From: Piper betle
Taxonomy: Eukaryota; Streptophyta; Magnoliopsida; Piperales; Piperaceae
Assembly: GCA_033002965.1 (NCBI GenBank)
Contig: JAURVB010003376.1
Location: 1 to 64,000 of the forward strand
Reading direction: 5' to 3'
DNA: 64,000 nt
Every line of letters begins with the position of its first letter. Within the stretch, counting starts at the first letter, position 1. Below the pieces are notes generated by a model, which saw only the letters and a program-made list of their open reading frames with translations, was not told the DNA's origin and searched no databases. This document shows, piece after piece, positions 35,194-49,240 of this stretch. The position numbers and the translations under genes are program-made.

Positions 35194-36180
35194 TAGCTGA
35201 GGCTTTTCAGGAGTAATTATACTTTCAGAGATACAGGACAATTACATACAATCTGATAAGAACAGCATTACATGAGGGGGCAGAAGTATGGTAAGATAAA
35301 CTAAGCATGAAATCCTCAAAACAACAAAAACTATGTGCAGTCCCTAGGGCTCATGAATTGGTCCTAAGCCTTCAAGATTGAATCTGAAAATCAAGCATGT
35401 ATGTCCATAGTACCCAGTGACAGAGAAAAATCATCGACTTGAAATTGCATGAGAAAGAATAGGCCTTCTATAGTTGTCAAAATTTCTTCGTATCTTTACA
35501 CATAACAACAACAAGAGAAAAGGGGAAAAACACTTTTCTTTTCCTAAACTCATTAAACTCAAAAACCAACCTAAAGCAATGATAAGCAGGATGACACAAA
35601 AGAAACAGACTTCCAATAAAACACCCGAATTACATAAAATATAAAACAGAAGAAAGAAAAACACAGCTTTCGTAGCAATCAAGATCATCAAACTCCTAAT
35701 GCCCAAGCCAACTAGAGCCAGATGCGAATTACGCAATAATAGCTCGAAAATATAACTGAATTAAGTACATCACTTAATCCATGCACTAATGACAGCCGAA
35801 AAACATGATTGTAGAAGGCAGCTCATAATAAATCAATATTAACCACAATTAGTTCAGCTAAAACTAGAAAGAATTACAAAACAAGAAAACACAATCATAT
35901 TAAAAAACAAAAAAATAAAAATAAATTGAGATCTAGAATATCCATGAAAACAGAGTCGGACCCGTGAATTAGAGAACTCAGAACAGAACAGAACAAGAAA
36001 AAAAAGAGCTAAAAAGAGGAGGAACTCCCACAGAATGGACGACGGCGAGCCCGTAGCTATCTCTTTCTCGGAGCTCCGGCGCCGGCGAAAGATCACTCCG
36101 GACAGGAAAGGGGAGAGAGAAAGAAGGAGGGAAAAAGAAAACAGAGCCGGAGATGGCTGTATTTATAGATGAGCAAACGT
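35194..36180 (-). promoter_or_regulatory. Invertase 5' leader and promoter region
   Basis: A TATAAATA box lies on the minus strand at 36,160-36,167, followed by a pyrimidine-rich CTCTCC/CTTTCTCT leader (to about 36,100). From there to 35,250 the sequence is AT-rich and intron-like, so a 5'-UTR intron is likely. No coding frame in this stretch resembles a known protein. Confidence 0.55.
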
Positions 36181-39100
36181 GGGCCCCACGATCCTTTTCT
36201 GACGGGTTTTTTTTTTTACATTTTAATGTAAAATGTAAAAAATATGGTCCTTCTTTTTAAAACCGGCATTCCCCATTTTTTTGTCTCTTTTTTTAATTCT
36301 TTTAATGTAAAATATATATATATTTTTTTACAATCGTTAGCTGTCGGACGCACAAGGAAAACAGGTAAAAATGAAAATGCCTATGATGGTAATTTCATGT
36401 TCATATACAGCATCGTCAGAATAGAATATTCTGATTTTGTGTTGGTGATTTTAATTAATGGATATATGAGTATTACAACGTAACACAATCATTTAAGGTA
36501 ATTAGTAGTGGTTATAGATGATTATAGAGATTAGATGTTTAATTATTTTCAAGAACCCTAATGTTTTAGACATACTCAAAAGATGACTTGTTAAATTCTA
36601 TGATTTAAATAGTTTTAAAATCGGGTAACTTAGGACGGTTAGAGGACATCTGAAAGCTAATAAGAAAGAACAGAACATAACATTTTAAATTATTTTGACA
36701 CGAAAGGATTAAGTTTAATTAATTGTAAATTGTAAAAAAACAAAAATGACGAATAATTAGAATTGTTAGACGAAGGGCGCTGTTCCAACAAAACAGGGGG
36801 AAACGTGTGTACTTATTGTAATAGATATAGTTTTCTTGGCCTGGGGAAAGACAGAAACATAAGGGTACAAGCAGACGTTACATACTCTGCTTTGAGAAAA
36901 ATATTATATTCTATACCAATTTCCCAAATAATATAATAATTAATTAATGTTCCATATATGCCCCTAATTGGATCACGTAATATTCGTTTTCACCTCGTAA
37001 AATGCGGCGATGGTAATCATGAAAGCAAAATTCACAGACCTTGATGAGAGAGTATATATATATATAGAGTAAACTTTTCGGCCGCCCCGTGCCTCCGGAA
37101 AAATTTATTACCCAAAGCTTTAATATTCACCGTCCAAAATAGTTTTGATAAAAATAAAAAATATATATATATATTATCTTGTACCCGTTAGTTTGGTAGT
37201 AGGCTGGGTAAGAGGAGGGGAGTGGGGAAAAGAGGTGTTAGTGGCAGAGGGTCTAGATGGAGCTAAAAGGGGTGGCGACTGTGATAGACTGGTAGGGTCG
37301 AGGGGGAATAGGGAAAATGGGCATTAGTGCCAGGACGCTAATAAATATTTTTTTATATTAATTTTATTATTTTTATCTTATTTTAAACAGGCCAAAAATA
37401 AACTTAGAGGTGAAACTTGAACGCCGAGGGGTAATATTGATAAGAAGGGCATTTATGGGAGTGCGTGATGCCCCCAATCCACTTGCCATGAGCCAGACGA
37501 TTCTCTGTTTTTATTTGTTTCATTCGGATAAGCTAGTGATCACGTGCCAACTCGGACTGCTAGATCTCATGCGGCACCCATAACTCGCCAGCTTGTCATT
37601 TGTCAACATTTACCTAACTTCATATGGGGAACTGGTTCGTCGGTTTATTATTTATTGTCCAACCCGAAAACAAAATAAAATAATAATATAATAAGCGCAA
37701 CTGTATTTATTTGAGCTCTAACTTTTACTTAAAATTTTTTTCATGATGTAATACATTAAGGTGAAATTGTAATATCTGAATTATGTAGTGTGAATTTAGT
37801 AGCTAGGAGACAGACATTAAAATTTATTTAGGGTGAACTGATTATAATTAATTAACAGTACAATATTTAAAATTTTGGGCCCTATCATGTTATCAACAGA
37901 TTCGCATATAGTTTATTAGGCATTAAAGAAGATCGTTGCCTTTTAATGTTTGGATTACAATGCTAATTAATTGGTTCTGTCTTATTTGGACGGTCATTAT
38001 CGTTTCACTTACCGCCCTAATTAACGAGTTTATTTTATTTTATTTTTATACACAATGATCAGTAAATTTGGCATGGACAAGGGGGCTGGGGTATGGTGGA
38101 GAACAAGTGGATCAATAATTACATAAATTTATGTAATTGTGGGTCCCAATATATTTTTTTCCAAAGGTTTATTTAGACCCATTCAAGAAAGGCATGAAAG
38201 TGATCACCTACTCATTTTATTAGATTAATAAAATATTATTGAAAGCTTAAAACTATGTCTTGTAGCATAATATTATATATGCCATACCTTCGTCATGAAG
38301 CGCACACATTTGATTAAAGCCACTTGTTAAATAGGCCATTGATTAGTATATGAAGCAATTATTAACTATAAAACAGAATAATTGAGAAAAATAAATCAAA
38401 ATTAAGTCGTTCCATGCACGCCACCGTGAATAACTGCAAATACACACTTGAAAAAGATTGGACAATCTCAGCTATTGTTCAACAGCTCTTCTCAAAACAG
38501 TGTCGAGGAATTGTTACGAGTGCACAAAATATAACTGAATTCCCCGAGTAAAGAATGGCAGACATGTTTGTTGGACTTATGGTGGATCTCCAACAGAAAA
38601 GAGCTTAAAGAAATGTATGTTGGGAAGGATATGAATAGACATTGGACATAAGTTTAAGGAGTTAAAGACGCATCTGCGATTGTGATATGCCATTCATCAA
38701 CAAATTAATTAATCACATACTAAATTGATTCTTAAAAAAGGAGTCGGTATAACAAAGCACAAGGCATGCATAGATGCAGTTCTTAAGCAAATGCCAACTA
38801 CATTTTGCAGTAATTTTCCCGTTTCAAGAAGAGCGCCCACCGATCAAGTAATCTGTAATACCAATATTCAAGTCACCATAGTACTGTTGCACTTGCCCAT
38901 ATGCAACACATTTTGTGATTATTTGGGCAAGATCAATGACTCGGCGATAGAAATATTCAACAGCATCGATAAGGATGAATGAATTTTATTTTCCGCCCAT
39001 TTAGCCCAATTAGTTTGGTCGTAGAATAGACTCGTATAGCAATGTTAATGTTGGGTTTCATTATTCACGTTTGAATCATACAAGAACTCATTGATGTTCA

Positions 39101-39890
39101 CTGATTGGATTCTTTTTTAGTAACAGTACAATTCCACCTAAATATTTGGTATTACCAAATAGTCAGTATAGCGAACAACCTCCTCGCATCATGCATGCAT
39201 CCTTACATTGAATTTGAGCCAGTGTTCAAATAGGACAAGCTAGCAGTACTACATGTAACACAACAATACACCTGAGATTTACAGTACGAGAGCGTGTGAA
39301 ATGGGCACCGCGAGTCTACTCGCTGTAAATTTATATATTTCAATTTCAATGACAAGCATGTAAGAATCGATGGCTAATTGTACACATGATACATGCAGTT
39401 ACCTACTGAGAAGATATGCACAGCATTTAGACAACAAAGACCTGCCTGCAATGAATTGAAGAAGATTTATGAAAGCGGTATCTTATCGTCAAAGTAAGGT
39501 AGTTGGTTCCTTCACATATGGGACTGACATGTCTTGATGAATGTGTCAGGCAAGCAGAGAAGAGGGAAGGTGCTGAGAATGTTGGATGGAGAAGAGGGAA
39601 GATGAAACCGAAGCAAACAAGCACTGCAGGAACTGAATTGCAGTTGGGTACTTGAAAAATGGTCGGACCATAGGTTCTCCATGTGGTTTGGTACGTATAT
39701 TCACTACAAAACTCACATACGGACATGAATTTTTTTCCTTTTTTCTTTTCTTTTTCGCAGTTCAAATGAGAAAAACAGTTTGTCATAGCCGTGATCATTA
39801 TCGTAAAATAAGTTAAATTCATACAATCGTCTACAGTTATTTGAAAATAATATACTAGATTACTACTTTGAACAAGACCAGGAGAACTTA
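36181..39890. other. Intergenic AT-rich DNA
   Basis: About 3.7 kb without a recognisable gene. A short GC-richer patch at 37,075-37,330 has no identifiable protein. Small frames (for example 38,725-38,982) match nothing I know. Confidence 0.5.
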
Positions 39891-39924
39891 CAGAGGTGAA
39901 GATACCATACACGGACGATAAATA

Positions 39925-42900
39925 TCAAGACAAGAAGCTGCTCCCTCTTGTTGACCGGCACACATGATTTCTCTTATGAGCATGCTGATCACTACGATGT
40001 CGTGTCCGGCAGGCATATCCATACCAGCAGTCCCCCTTTTGGAAGCATCAGGAGGAAGCAACTGTAATAAAGTTCTCGTTTAGTTGGTAACATTTAATAA
40101 TGGTATAAAATATAAAAACCATTGTGGGTCTGGAAAAATCATATTGAAAAAGAATAACATCAACTGGAAGTCAGGAAACTTACATATTTCGGTAGTGTAA
40201 TCCGAAACCAATACAACAGATAACCAACCAATTTGTCATAACATTCACTGCATACGAACAACAGCCCATGTTACAAGACTGAATCATTTTCATAACCAAA
40301 TCAGATGACGGTGAATAAAAATTGTGGAGAATGAACAATAAATGAATGCAGGATCATGGCATCCAACATCCAACTTAGAATAGTTCAATTGTGGCCCTTA
40401 AAAAACCTCCATTTGTTGCAGTTTCTAACTTAATTGCAATGCTCTGATATGTATAAAATGGATTGTGTAGCATTTCCTTTGTAGTATAAATTATATAACC
40501 ACCTCATTGTCACAGTTTATTTATAAATAACGAAAGTTGACCTTTTAACTAAATTGGTAAATTTTGGCTGGCAAAACATGCATCAAGCATCAGAGCTAAG
40601 AATAAATATATAAACCAAGGTGAAACTCACTTGCAGAGGAAGGTGTCTGCAGTAACAAGTTCAGCATGGTTTAGTGGCATCCTTGATTGATCTGCATAAC
40701 AAATTGATACATAAGCACAAGTAAAGAAATAAATTATATGACAAACAAGCTCATTTGTTGACTGTATTATCAACACAACCTTCTATCCCTACTTAAGCGC
40801 AAATAAAGAAATCAAAATATATCGTTCAAGAAAAAAATTTTGTGTAACTTTCTTCTGTTAATGTATTATGTAACCTCACAAATGTACTTAATGAAAACCA
40901 AAGACCATAATTTTATATATGTTTATAAAGAGTGGCCACATCCAGATGCTGATAACATAACTTTTGTTTGTTGTCAAAGAGAAAATAACAAATTACATCT
41001 TGCAACATTTTATCTTTCAGAGCATTATAAGCAATTTACCAATTTCTTCGTTATTTAGCTTCACAAGAAACTCTGAGATAACATCAGGCAAGGTTTTCCC
41101 TAACTGCCTAATACAATTTTCAGTAGCCTGGAAAAAGAATCGAACAAAAAATATATAAGAAAGTACAACTGATCATGCAGCAAAGGCAGTTTCAATCAGC
41201 ATTAATGAAAAACCATACATTTATTTCATATTGATTATTCTGGTGGGCTGAACTTGAAATCCTTGATGGAATACGTTCATGAACCTGCAAGGCTGATATA
41301 TCTTAAAAAGGCATGAAAAAAATCAATCACATTATTAGTGCCTGAAGTAATGAGGTTTCTTCTGGCTAAATGTGCAATGGATTCTGGATTGAACAAGTCA
41401 CTTTAAGTTCCTATAAATAAGCCAACTCAAATTAATCACGAGAAAATAACCATTAACCAGTAAGACATCATGAAATAGGCTAGGAGGCTTAACATCCTTC
41501 ATCAAATATAACTTTATTTAATAATGTAGCTTCACTAAATACCATTTTTATTAGTCCACAACTAGGATTATATATCCAACTTACAACACACCATGAACAT
41601 ATTGCCAATTTGCAGAGTCAAATATGGGCAGTGGTCTGCCTCAATCAGTTTTTACAAATACAAAAGACTAGGGAATTTAATGAACTTGTATATTTGAGAA
41701 AAGGTTTAACTTTAATTTTCATATTTTATACTGATAGAGTTAGCCAGTAATAGCATCACTTCTTAGGGTTTAGACTACAAATATTAATACTTTACATCAT
41801 CAACACTTTTGCCAATATCTTGCACGGATCTATCCTGCTCAAACTACTATTTTGCCCAACTTGTCAGATAAAACTTTGTTTCTCTTAAACATTCAATTTC
41901 CAACAATATATCAGTACTCACAGGTCGAAATGTCTCACACTCACAAATTCCAGTATTCTGAGTGGGAATCACACCTTGAGCCAGCCAGTATGCAAAACAA
42001 TATCCTCTATCACATCCCACACCTGATCACAAAAGATTAAAATTTAAAATAAACTCGACTGGAACATAAGGAATGTTATAAATTAAACAGAAGAACAAAA
42101 CCATTTTTCTTTTCTTTGTAAGAATAACAACACACTCGAACTATTAATCTCCACTTTCTGCCACAAAAAGAAAGCTACAGACGAGGTGTTAAGGTGCTCT
42201 GTTTGACATCCAATAAATAATCAGGTTAAAAAACATAAATGTTGCAGAAATTTGCAAAATCTTTTCATTTTGCCACCATGAGATTGAACAATTGTCTTCT
42301 ATTGAACCATAAGTAGGAGTATAAATCAGCATTTAATAAGGAGATCATCAACATAAAACTACAAATAGTGCTTCCCACAAGATCAACTCCTTCATCTAGC
42401 AAAAAATATCCACACATAATTATCCATGTACAAGAGGATCAAATGAAACATACACTGTTGAGGAACAGGAATATCAGGCCTAGATGGCATCATTTCTCCA
42501 CAAACTTCTCATTTTAGATGTTCAATACTCTGATTGCATTTAAACCAGCCAAGTTCAGTATCTGCAAGACCTCTTCATGTCACTAAAGCGCTCATAAGAC
42601 AGAAGAAAGTAGGACAATAGAATACTATATCAAATACCACATTTAGAAGATTGATATGATCAAATATTATTGGAAAACGAACTTATCTGTCATATGATGA
42701 GAATTAAAACAAACTTATTGTGTAATGATTCGGTAAAAAATACAAACTAAAGGGCCTTAATCAGTCATCTCTTAAAAAATAGTTAACCAAAGTTGAAGAT
42801 CTATAAAAAACTTGATTTTACTCTAATAAGTATTAGATACAGGACTAAGTTGAAGGATCTTACATCCACCCACCTTAAAAATTTCATCTCTGAAATTTCT

Positions 42901-45900
42901 ACATTTGGCCCGTCGCTAGCCCTAGCGCACGTTTTTCTTTGGCCCGTGCCAACAATTTAGCCAACATCCCTAGTTCAGCCCACCATCTAACATAAATCAG
43001 GTTGGCTCTAATACTATTTATAACAATTCGGTCTAAAGCGCAAACTAATAGACCTAAATCATCTCTTCAAAATTGATAAACTGAAGTTAAAAATCTATAG
43101 TCCATTCGTACTAACAAACCGGATTTTACCTTGATAGGTATTAAATATTGGACTAAGTTTAAGGATCCCACAATCCACTCACTTTAAGAAATTCCATTTC
43201 CGAAATTCCTACACTTATTCCGTCACTAGTCGTAACCCACATTCTTCTTTAGCCCGGGGGCTTGAACCGGGTGGGTCGTTACATGTAGTTAGGCTAGTTT
43301 GACTACAACACCTAGAGCAAAGTAGGAACAATCTACAGGACAAGCTAATGGTCGTGCAAAGAAGAATGAATGAGAACAATAGTCATGTTAATGACTTCAA
43401 TGTGACTGTTGCTACCATTGAATGAAGAAAGGAGTAAATCCATATTCTTTGATATTGTATAGATGAACTCTGCCAATGGTTGAGCATTCCCGGTCCCAAG
43501 CATAGAAAAAGGAGGAGGGTTGTAGTAACGAAGGGCACCTAGCCATCCAAAATCTTGTCATTTGTAAATTTTTAATTGTATGGATCATTGTTTAGAATCC
43601 ATGTCCCCAACACCCTTTAGGTATTAGGTGGAAGAAGAAGAACTTGATACTTTATAGATTCCTTATTCTGCAGTGATAAAAAAATATAATATTATGCACA
43701 TCCCTTCTTTTGTAAGTTGACAAAGTTTATCTAAAATACTTTACTTCATTAAAGGCCAAACTAGTTGTAACAATTGATGTAATAGAATTTCGAATCATGG
43801 ACATTTCAGGACTTTGATAATATAAAACTTTGTGCAATAGTTTTTCAAAATCCGAATAGAACCCACAAAAAAAGGGGAAAATATCTATGAATTCTCAGAC
43901 CTCCCCAGAAGACAATTGTGCCAATATCTCATCAGAAAATTCCATAGAGCACATGTTTCAAGCGACACAATGGCCTAAAAAAGATGCATGCTTCACCTTT
44001 CTAACTGCATATACTTAATTTCATCTTTTGAATCAGCTAAGCCTCAACCTGATGCTAGGATAGTATGCCTTGCATGCAAGTTAACTTGAATTTTTGTCTT
44101 GTACCTAATCTCTCATTCGAAAGTAGCACAGTATTAATTATTTGGATGATAAAACGTCTTGCTATATTCAAGATCAAGAACAACTAAAAATACAAAGTCA
44201 TGAACGAAGAATCTTAATCGCATTTTACTACATTGAAGGCATGGAAGTTCTACTGTGTAACCTTCATCAGCATCTATAGAGAGAAATGAACTTTCACTTT
44301 TGCGCCTCTTTCTCTCAATGACTTAAAAAATAGCAAAAAATAATCATTTTCTTATTACAAAACAGGGCAGCACAATGTTTCTGCCGTCTGAAAATATAGG
44401 GAGAGCTTTCAACCTAGTCTCCTAACATTTCTAATTTTCATCGCATGCATATTGGGCCTTGTTTATCATTAATTTAACTAATTGATCCTCCTTTGTGTCC
44501 CCTTTTTGCTTCTAGATAACATAGATTAACGTAACAGAGATCACTCTATTACTGATGTTGTCAATTTTTGAATGAATTTGATAGCATACTTGAGGGTTTT
44601 ACTTTATTCTCATTTCCAATGCAATGCCAAACTTTCTCAAATTTTTCAGTCGACTATATGGAACATTTACAGGGGAGCATACCTCATTCTTTTAGCCATT
44701 AATATTCAGCCATGTAACAACAAAGAAACACATGTAATCAGCACTTTGGTAGAACATAACCTACAGAACTGACCACAATAGTCTCTCCTCTATGCAAGAA
44801 ATTGCTACACGATGGTGTTGCAGCGAACACTTTGTCTAAAATGAGAAAGATCAGCTCAAATTTTCAGATACCATTATAAAAATTGCTATTCATTGTTAGA
44901 CACACACATTTCATCATTTTAGACATTCAATTTGCATCGCTCAGCCAAATTCTATTATATAGGTTCTCCTAATCTGAGAGTTAGGAAACCCATGTAGAAC
45001 ATGCCTCTTTGTTTTCAAATGAATTTTTTGTCATCAACTTAAATCTAAAAGGCAATCAATCAATGATATAAATAGACACCTAGACTAGCTAGGATAAGGT
45101 GTCAATGCAGATAATGATGATGACTGTTACAACAGATGTTCTGAAAGGCTGATCAGCCACTTGCAATGAAACATAAATAGAAAAAATGTCCATCTCATTT
45201 AACAGTATTGCCAGCTAAAATATGAGGTGTGACTGTCTTATACTGGATAAATGACTATAAATAGAGACTCACAATATTTGTTTCAATGGAAGCATGTTGA
45301 TTTAAACTGGCTATTTTTTCATCTGACCGTCCCAGCGAAGCATTTTGCACTATAGCCTATATGACAAAATAGAATGCAAAAGAGAAATTGCAGATTTAAA
45401 AGCGAAAAAATATATTTATTTGAAAGATAAGCTCTATACCTATTATGGCTTTTATGAAAAAACAATGGAAGCTGAATGTGGACTCTAAAATTTGGTCAGA
45501 ACATATTTGAGGGCATTCAAAAGTCACCAGTTCATTGTTTAGACATTTAAGGTGGCAAACTCTAAAACAGCAAGTGCAAAACACTGGATCCTCCAACTTA
45601 AGTGCTTCCTCCCCTTTGTCCCATGGTTAACTCACAACAGTGTCACAATACCTCAGCAAATTTAAAACCAAAATAGAATCACAAAGAAGTGCACATGAGA
45701 AGAATTCTCCTAAATAACTAAGTACACAGCAACAACATCTCACATGAAAAAATGAAAAATCTCAAGTAGCACCGTGTCACACAACTAAATAAGAGATTAC
45801 CTCGTCAACAACGTGTATAAAATGGTTTTTCCCAACAGAAGCTATATTCGTCTGGTATTGAGGGCAAAGGACATCTTGTCTCTTTTTTTGGTATGGCTTC

Positions 45901-47444
45901 ATCCATTCCAACAAGCAGACATTACTAAAAAGAAAATATTATGCATAATTGTACATTCATGTTAACAAGCATTCAATGTTCTCTAGAGAATACAGAAAAT
46001 GCATTTATTCACCAGAAGTTGTGAAAACAGGGTGACACCGTCACAACATCATGCAATACGCTCAAGCATATTCCACCTTTTGCATGGTCAACATCTAATG
46101 GAATCTGCAATATAACACCAATTTAGAACTATGAAACAGCTCAAATATGACTGACTAAAGCTAAATATACCAGTCTCTAACCTTCAAAACTTTTTCTTCT
46201 TGTTTCTCAGCAGATACTGTTCTGAAGAAATAAAATAAATAACCTGAAGAATTGTGACATTAAACAATTAACCGTTCCAATTCTTTTGCTGTATAATTAT
46301 AAAGCAATTCTAATCCCCCATGTCCTAAACCTCCATGTTTATAAACATCCTAGTGAGAAGCAACCAGAAACTACTATATCAATGACATGAATACATCAAT
46401 CAAATGTACAAAAATTACAGATAACAAAAAATACAAGATTGACATCTTTCTTCTTCTTTTTCCACCTTACCCAAAATGGAGGGTTGGGAACATGGATGCC
46501 ATACCGCCATTGCACACGATCATAAATGACATTTAATTGGTTTCTAGGAAAATAATGTGGGACAAAAACAGAAAAAAAATGACAAAAAAAGTTTTGCATC
46601 ATCTATACATAATAAGATAAAAACAAAAAATGTACTTATAATTTAGTTAAATGAAATGTGCCACGAATACTGCCATAGAAAAGCACAAGTGCGTCATCAT
46701 AATCCAATAGCCAAACAAAATATGAAATTAGACAAAATAACAGCACGGAATAAGAGAGAAGCTATATCATATCTTGCAAATAAGTTGTCCAGGATAAGCA
46801 AGTACAAGTAGACACAAAAAGGGAAACAAGGCAAGCACGATCATAGTCAAATAACCAACATAGGGCTAAGCACCCAAGTAGTAAATCAACAATCACAAAC
46901 CTCCACTATCAGATCCAGGAACAATTTCACTACCACACTCGATGCTCATACTTTCTTCTGTTCCAAGGGGGTATTATTGACATGTATCACGCTTGAACTG
47001 ATAAGGGTAAGCAAAATAAAGACAAAATTTACTTATACAGTCCACATTGCACGAAGAAATAAATGCTTCTACCTCTGTTTTATACAAAAATATATTGATG
47101 TGTCATACAAAAAGGGTGTAACAAACTCAAACCTTATATTCCGAACGGTAGCTTCATTCCGCCTAAAAACAATGGAGAATAGATTGCCATACATTTTCTT
47201 TTTGAATCTATCAAAGGGCTTTGGCTCATTCTTTGACTGCTCTGCTCCCCCAACAATAGGAAAGATTTGTTGCAAATCGGGGTTTACCAACCAAGAAAGT
47301 CATGGGAGAGGCAGGCTAAGTTTCCCGAAGCCCTTGTTATGATACACCACTGTTGTCTCTCAGAAGACGAACACACTATCGGTGAGCATATGGTATTCTC
47401 ATCCAACCTACTATCAACGTCTGGATAACTTGCATCGGATGGAG
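39925..47444 (-). pseudogene. CHFR-like FHA-RING E3 ubiquitin ligase, intron-rich, with disabling changes
   Basis: Exon-like segments with GT-AG borders lie at 47,444-47,288, 46,957-46,901, 46,221-46,182, 46,104-46,013, 45,924-45,801, 45,356-45,273, 42,561-42,454, 42,022-41,922, 41,284-41,219, 41,127-41,040, 40,691-40,631, 40,247-40,184 and 40,061-39,925. Together they read as the plant CHFR-like family: FHA remnant (RQQWCIITRA; SIECGSEIVPGSD), RING (ICLSVLHDVVTVSPCFHNFC, then VLCPQYQT), then EMMPSRPDIPVPQQC, VGCDRGYCFAYW, RQLGKTLPDVISEFLVKLNN, DQSRMPLNHAE and CYDKLVGYLLYWFRITLPKY. The C-terminal DCWYGYACRT...KRNHVCRSTRG needs a one-base shift after DASKRG (poly-G). The first and second-last RING cysteines are changed (HAKGG, CPQY). 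A TGA replaces a cysteine codon near 42,510. The first exon and one near 44,774-44,835 are uncertain. Probably a pseudogene. Confidence 0.85.
42721..43283 (-). mobile_element. TRIM-like miniature LTR element in an intron
   Basis: Two direct repeats of ~230-265 bp (from TGTAATGATTCGGT at 42,721 and from TATAACAATTCGGT at about 43,017) share TAGGTATTAAATA-like, GGACTAAGTT and ATTTCYRAAATTYCTACA blocks. The right one ends GTGGGTCGTTACA. Between them, GGCTCTAATACTA is a diverged complement of the Met-tRNA primer site, placed next to the right repeat. The internal region is only ~60 bp. No target duplication was found. It lies in a long intron of the CHFR-like locus. Confidence 0.55.
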
Positions 47445-47680
47445 CTGCAAACAAAGACAAACATATTCACTCAGAACAAACTACAAACTACATGGAAGTT
47501 CGACAAACAGAAGATATCCATCACAAGTATGAGGAAGATAGGGTGCAAAATGCAAATAGTTCATTAGATATCGATTAGTATTGATTCCATTCAACCTACA
47601 GAGCAAGCACAGTATTTGTAAGCGCAGAATTTAATTAAGAGAGCCTTTCGTCCAATCACGGGGAAAAACGAGAGAAAATG
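47445..47680. other. Upstream part of the CHFR-like locus, first exon not found
   Basis: The earliest recognisable exon begins at an AG acceptor at 47,445-47,446, so a first exon should lie upstream. I could not identify it in this stretch. Confidence 0.4.
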
Positions 47681-47684
47681 TCTA

Positions 47685-48180
47685 AGTCGGAACTCGACTC
47701 GAGATCGAATGAGTTTTGAATATATATGTTTAAATTCAACTCGAATATCTTTTATTTGTTCAAGCTCAAATACACTTAAATTAATTTGAAACTAACTCGA
47801 TTAAAATGCAAAAGTCGTTCACTTAAAAAAATGTTATCAATGTAGATTAAACCCACAACTTTGATGTCAAGGACTTGAATATTTATCATCTCAACTATCT
47901 CACTTCTTTATTATTATATTATATATATATATAAATATAATATAATATAATATAATATAAAAACTATAGTATTATATTATTTTATCGAGTCGAGCTATGA
48001 GTCATGTTCGAGTCAAATTCGAGTTATACTCGAGTCGAGTCCAGTTGAATACGGCCTTGCTCAAGCTCGGCTCGTAAGATTCAAGTTCGAGCTCGAACAT
48101 TTAAATATTGAGTTTTGAGTCGAATCAAGCCGAGTAGAGGCTAAATGCTCACGAGCTGGCTCGTTCAATTAACAACCCTA
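47685..48180. mobile_element. CTCGAG/GAGCTCG-rich element, probable non-autonomous DNA transposon
   Basis: The left part is rich in AACTCGACTCGAG and AACTCGAAT. The right part has ATACTCGAGTCGAGTCC, TTCGAGCTCGAAC, CACGAGCTGGCTCG and ends TTAACAACCCTA. Inverted CTCGAG-type motifs at both sides of an AT-rich centre, together with the TAGGGTTGTTAA end, resemble hAT-type non-autonomous elements. A matching left terminus was not found, so the boundary and class are tentative. Confidence 0.45.
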
Positions 48181-49240
48181 AACATACGTAATATTAAATA
48201 AAAAAATTTAAAAAATTGTTATTGTGAAATTGAAGTAAACAAAAAGAAAGTATGAAAATACATTTTTTAATACAAAAAATATTATTAAATATTTTTAAAA
48301 TAAAAAAGAATATAACTAAAAGATATATCTACGATATCTTGGTTACAATAATATAAGAACAATGTTATTAAATTTGAAATATAATAGGACATTACCATTA
48401 TTTTAAATATTAGAAACAAACAGTACCGGCAACAAAAAACAACTTTTAGGAAAAAGATAATTACTTAATAAGGAAGAGATACACAATTACAGAAGGAATT
48501 ATATCCGGTTTTAAAGAAAAATCACGGTTGTTTGTAAATAGCTATGACTCTACACAAAATAAACTTATATGACATTATTTTATTAGATAGGCTGTGAGAG
48601 TCACCCATTTCTAAGATGTAGTTACCGTGCTGGATGAAAAGTTACACCGTTGTAAAATAAGTTACACGTATTTGTACATAGGTATGACTTTTATTATAAA
48701 ATCAAGCCTATGCGGTATTATTTTATTAATTAGATCATGAGAATAAAATTGTGCCAGTTTAGACATTTCCTTTATTAGGGGAGGGATTTTGCTACATCAA
48801 ACTTCCTTTTCACACTTATTTCATTGGTCCAAATCACCAAAATTAATGGAGTTTAAATTCTTAGTATAGTTATCTTCTTTAAATTTTATGAGTTTAGGTG
48901 ATTTGAACCGATAAGAATGGCATTAGAGCACAAATCTGTTCCCTTTTATTAGATATAAGGAAAGATCAGGCCGACGACCATCAGATATCATGAGCTCCTA
49001 ACAAGTTCCCCATCCATGGCGACAAACCGATTATCCGTCGAGCAACTTGCATGAAATCCGAAATCCTCTTTCAACAAATGCAGCTCTAGGCGCGTTTCGA
49101 CGACCACAAAAAAGTTCTGAATCGAATAGTTTTTATTGATCAGGCGGGTACACGAAGTATTATGAACTTGCAAATATCCCCAAAGTATAAAAGTAGGCGC
49201 AAGCACATATGAAGGGAGTGTGGGATCGCCGGACACCCGG
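48181..49240. other. AT-rich intergenic DNA
   Basis: Nothing recognised. A minus-strand frame at 48,988-49,236 lacks an ATG and matches no family I know. Confidence 0.45.

Noticed and set aside
39427..39912. 161-codon minus-strand frame
   Set aside because: It overlaps the last CHFR-like exon out of frame and matches nothing; a chance frame.
44774..44835. Possible extra CHFR-like exon
   Set aside because: Has AG/GT borders, but neither the spliced reading frame nor other frames give a convincing match to the family.
47069..47290. 73-codon minus frame (VNPDLQQIFPIVGG...)
   Set aside because: It starts at a splice donor and reads into intron sequence of the CHFR-like locus; no family match.
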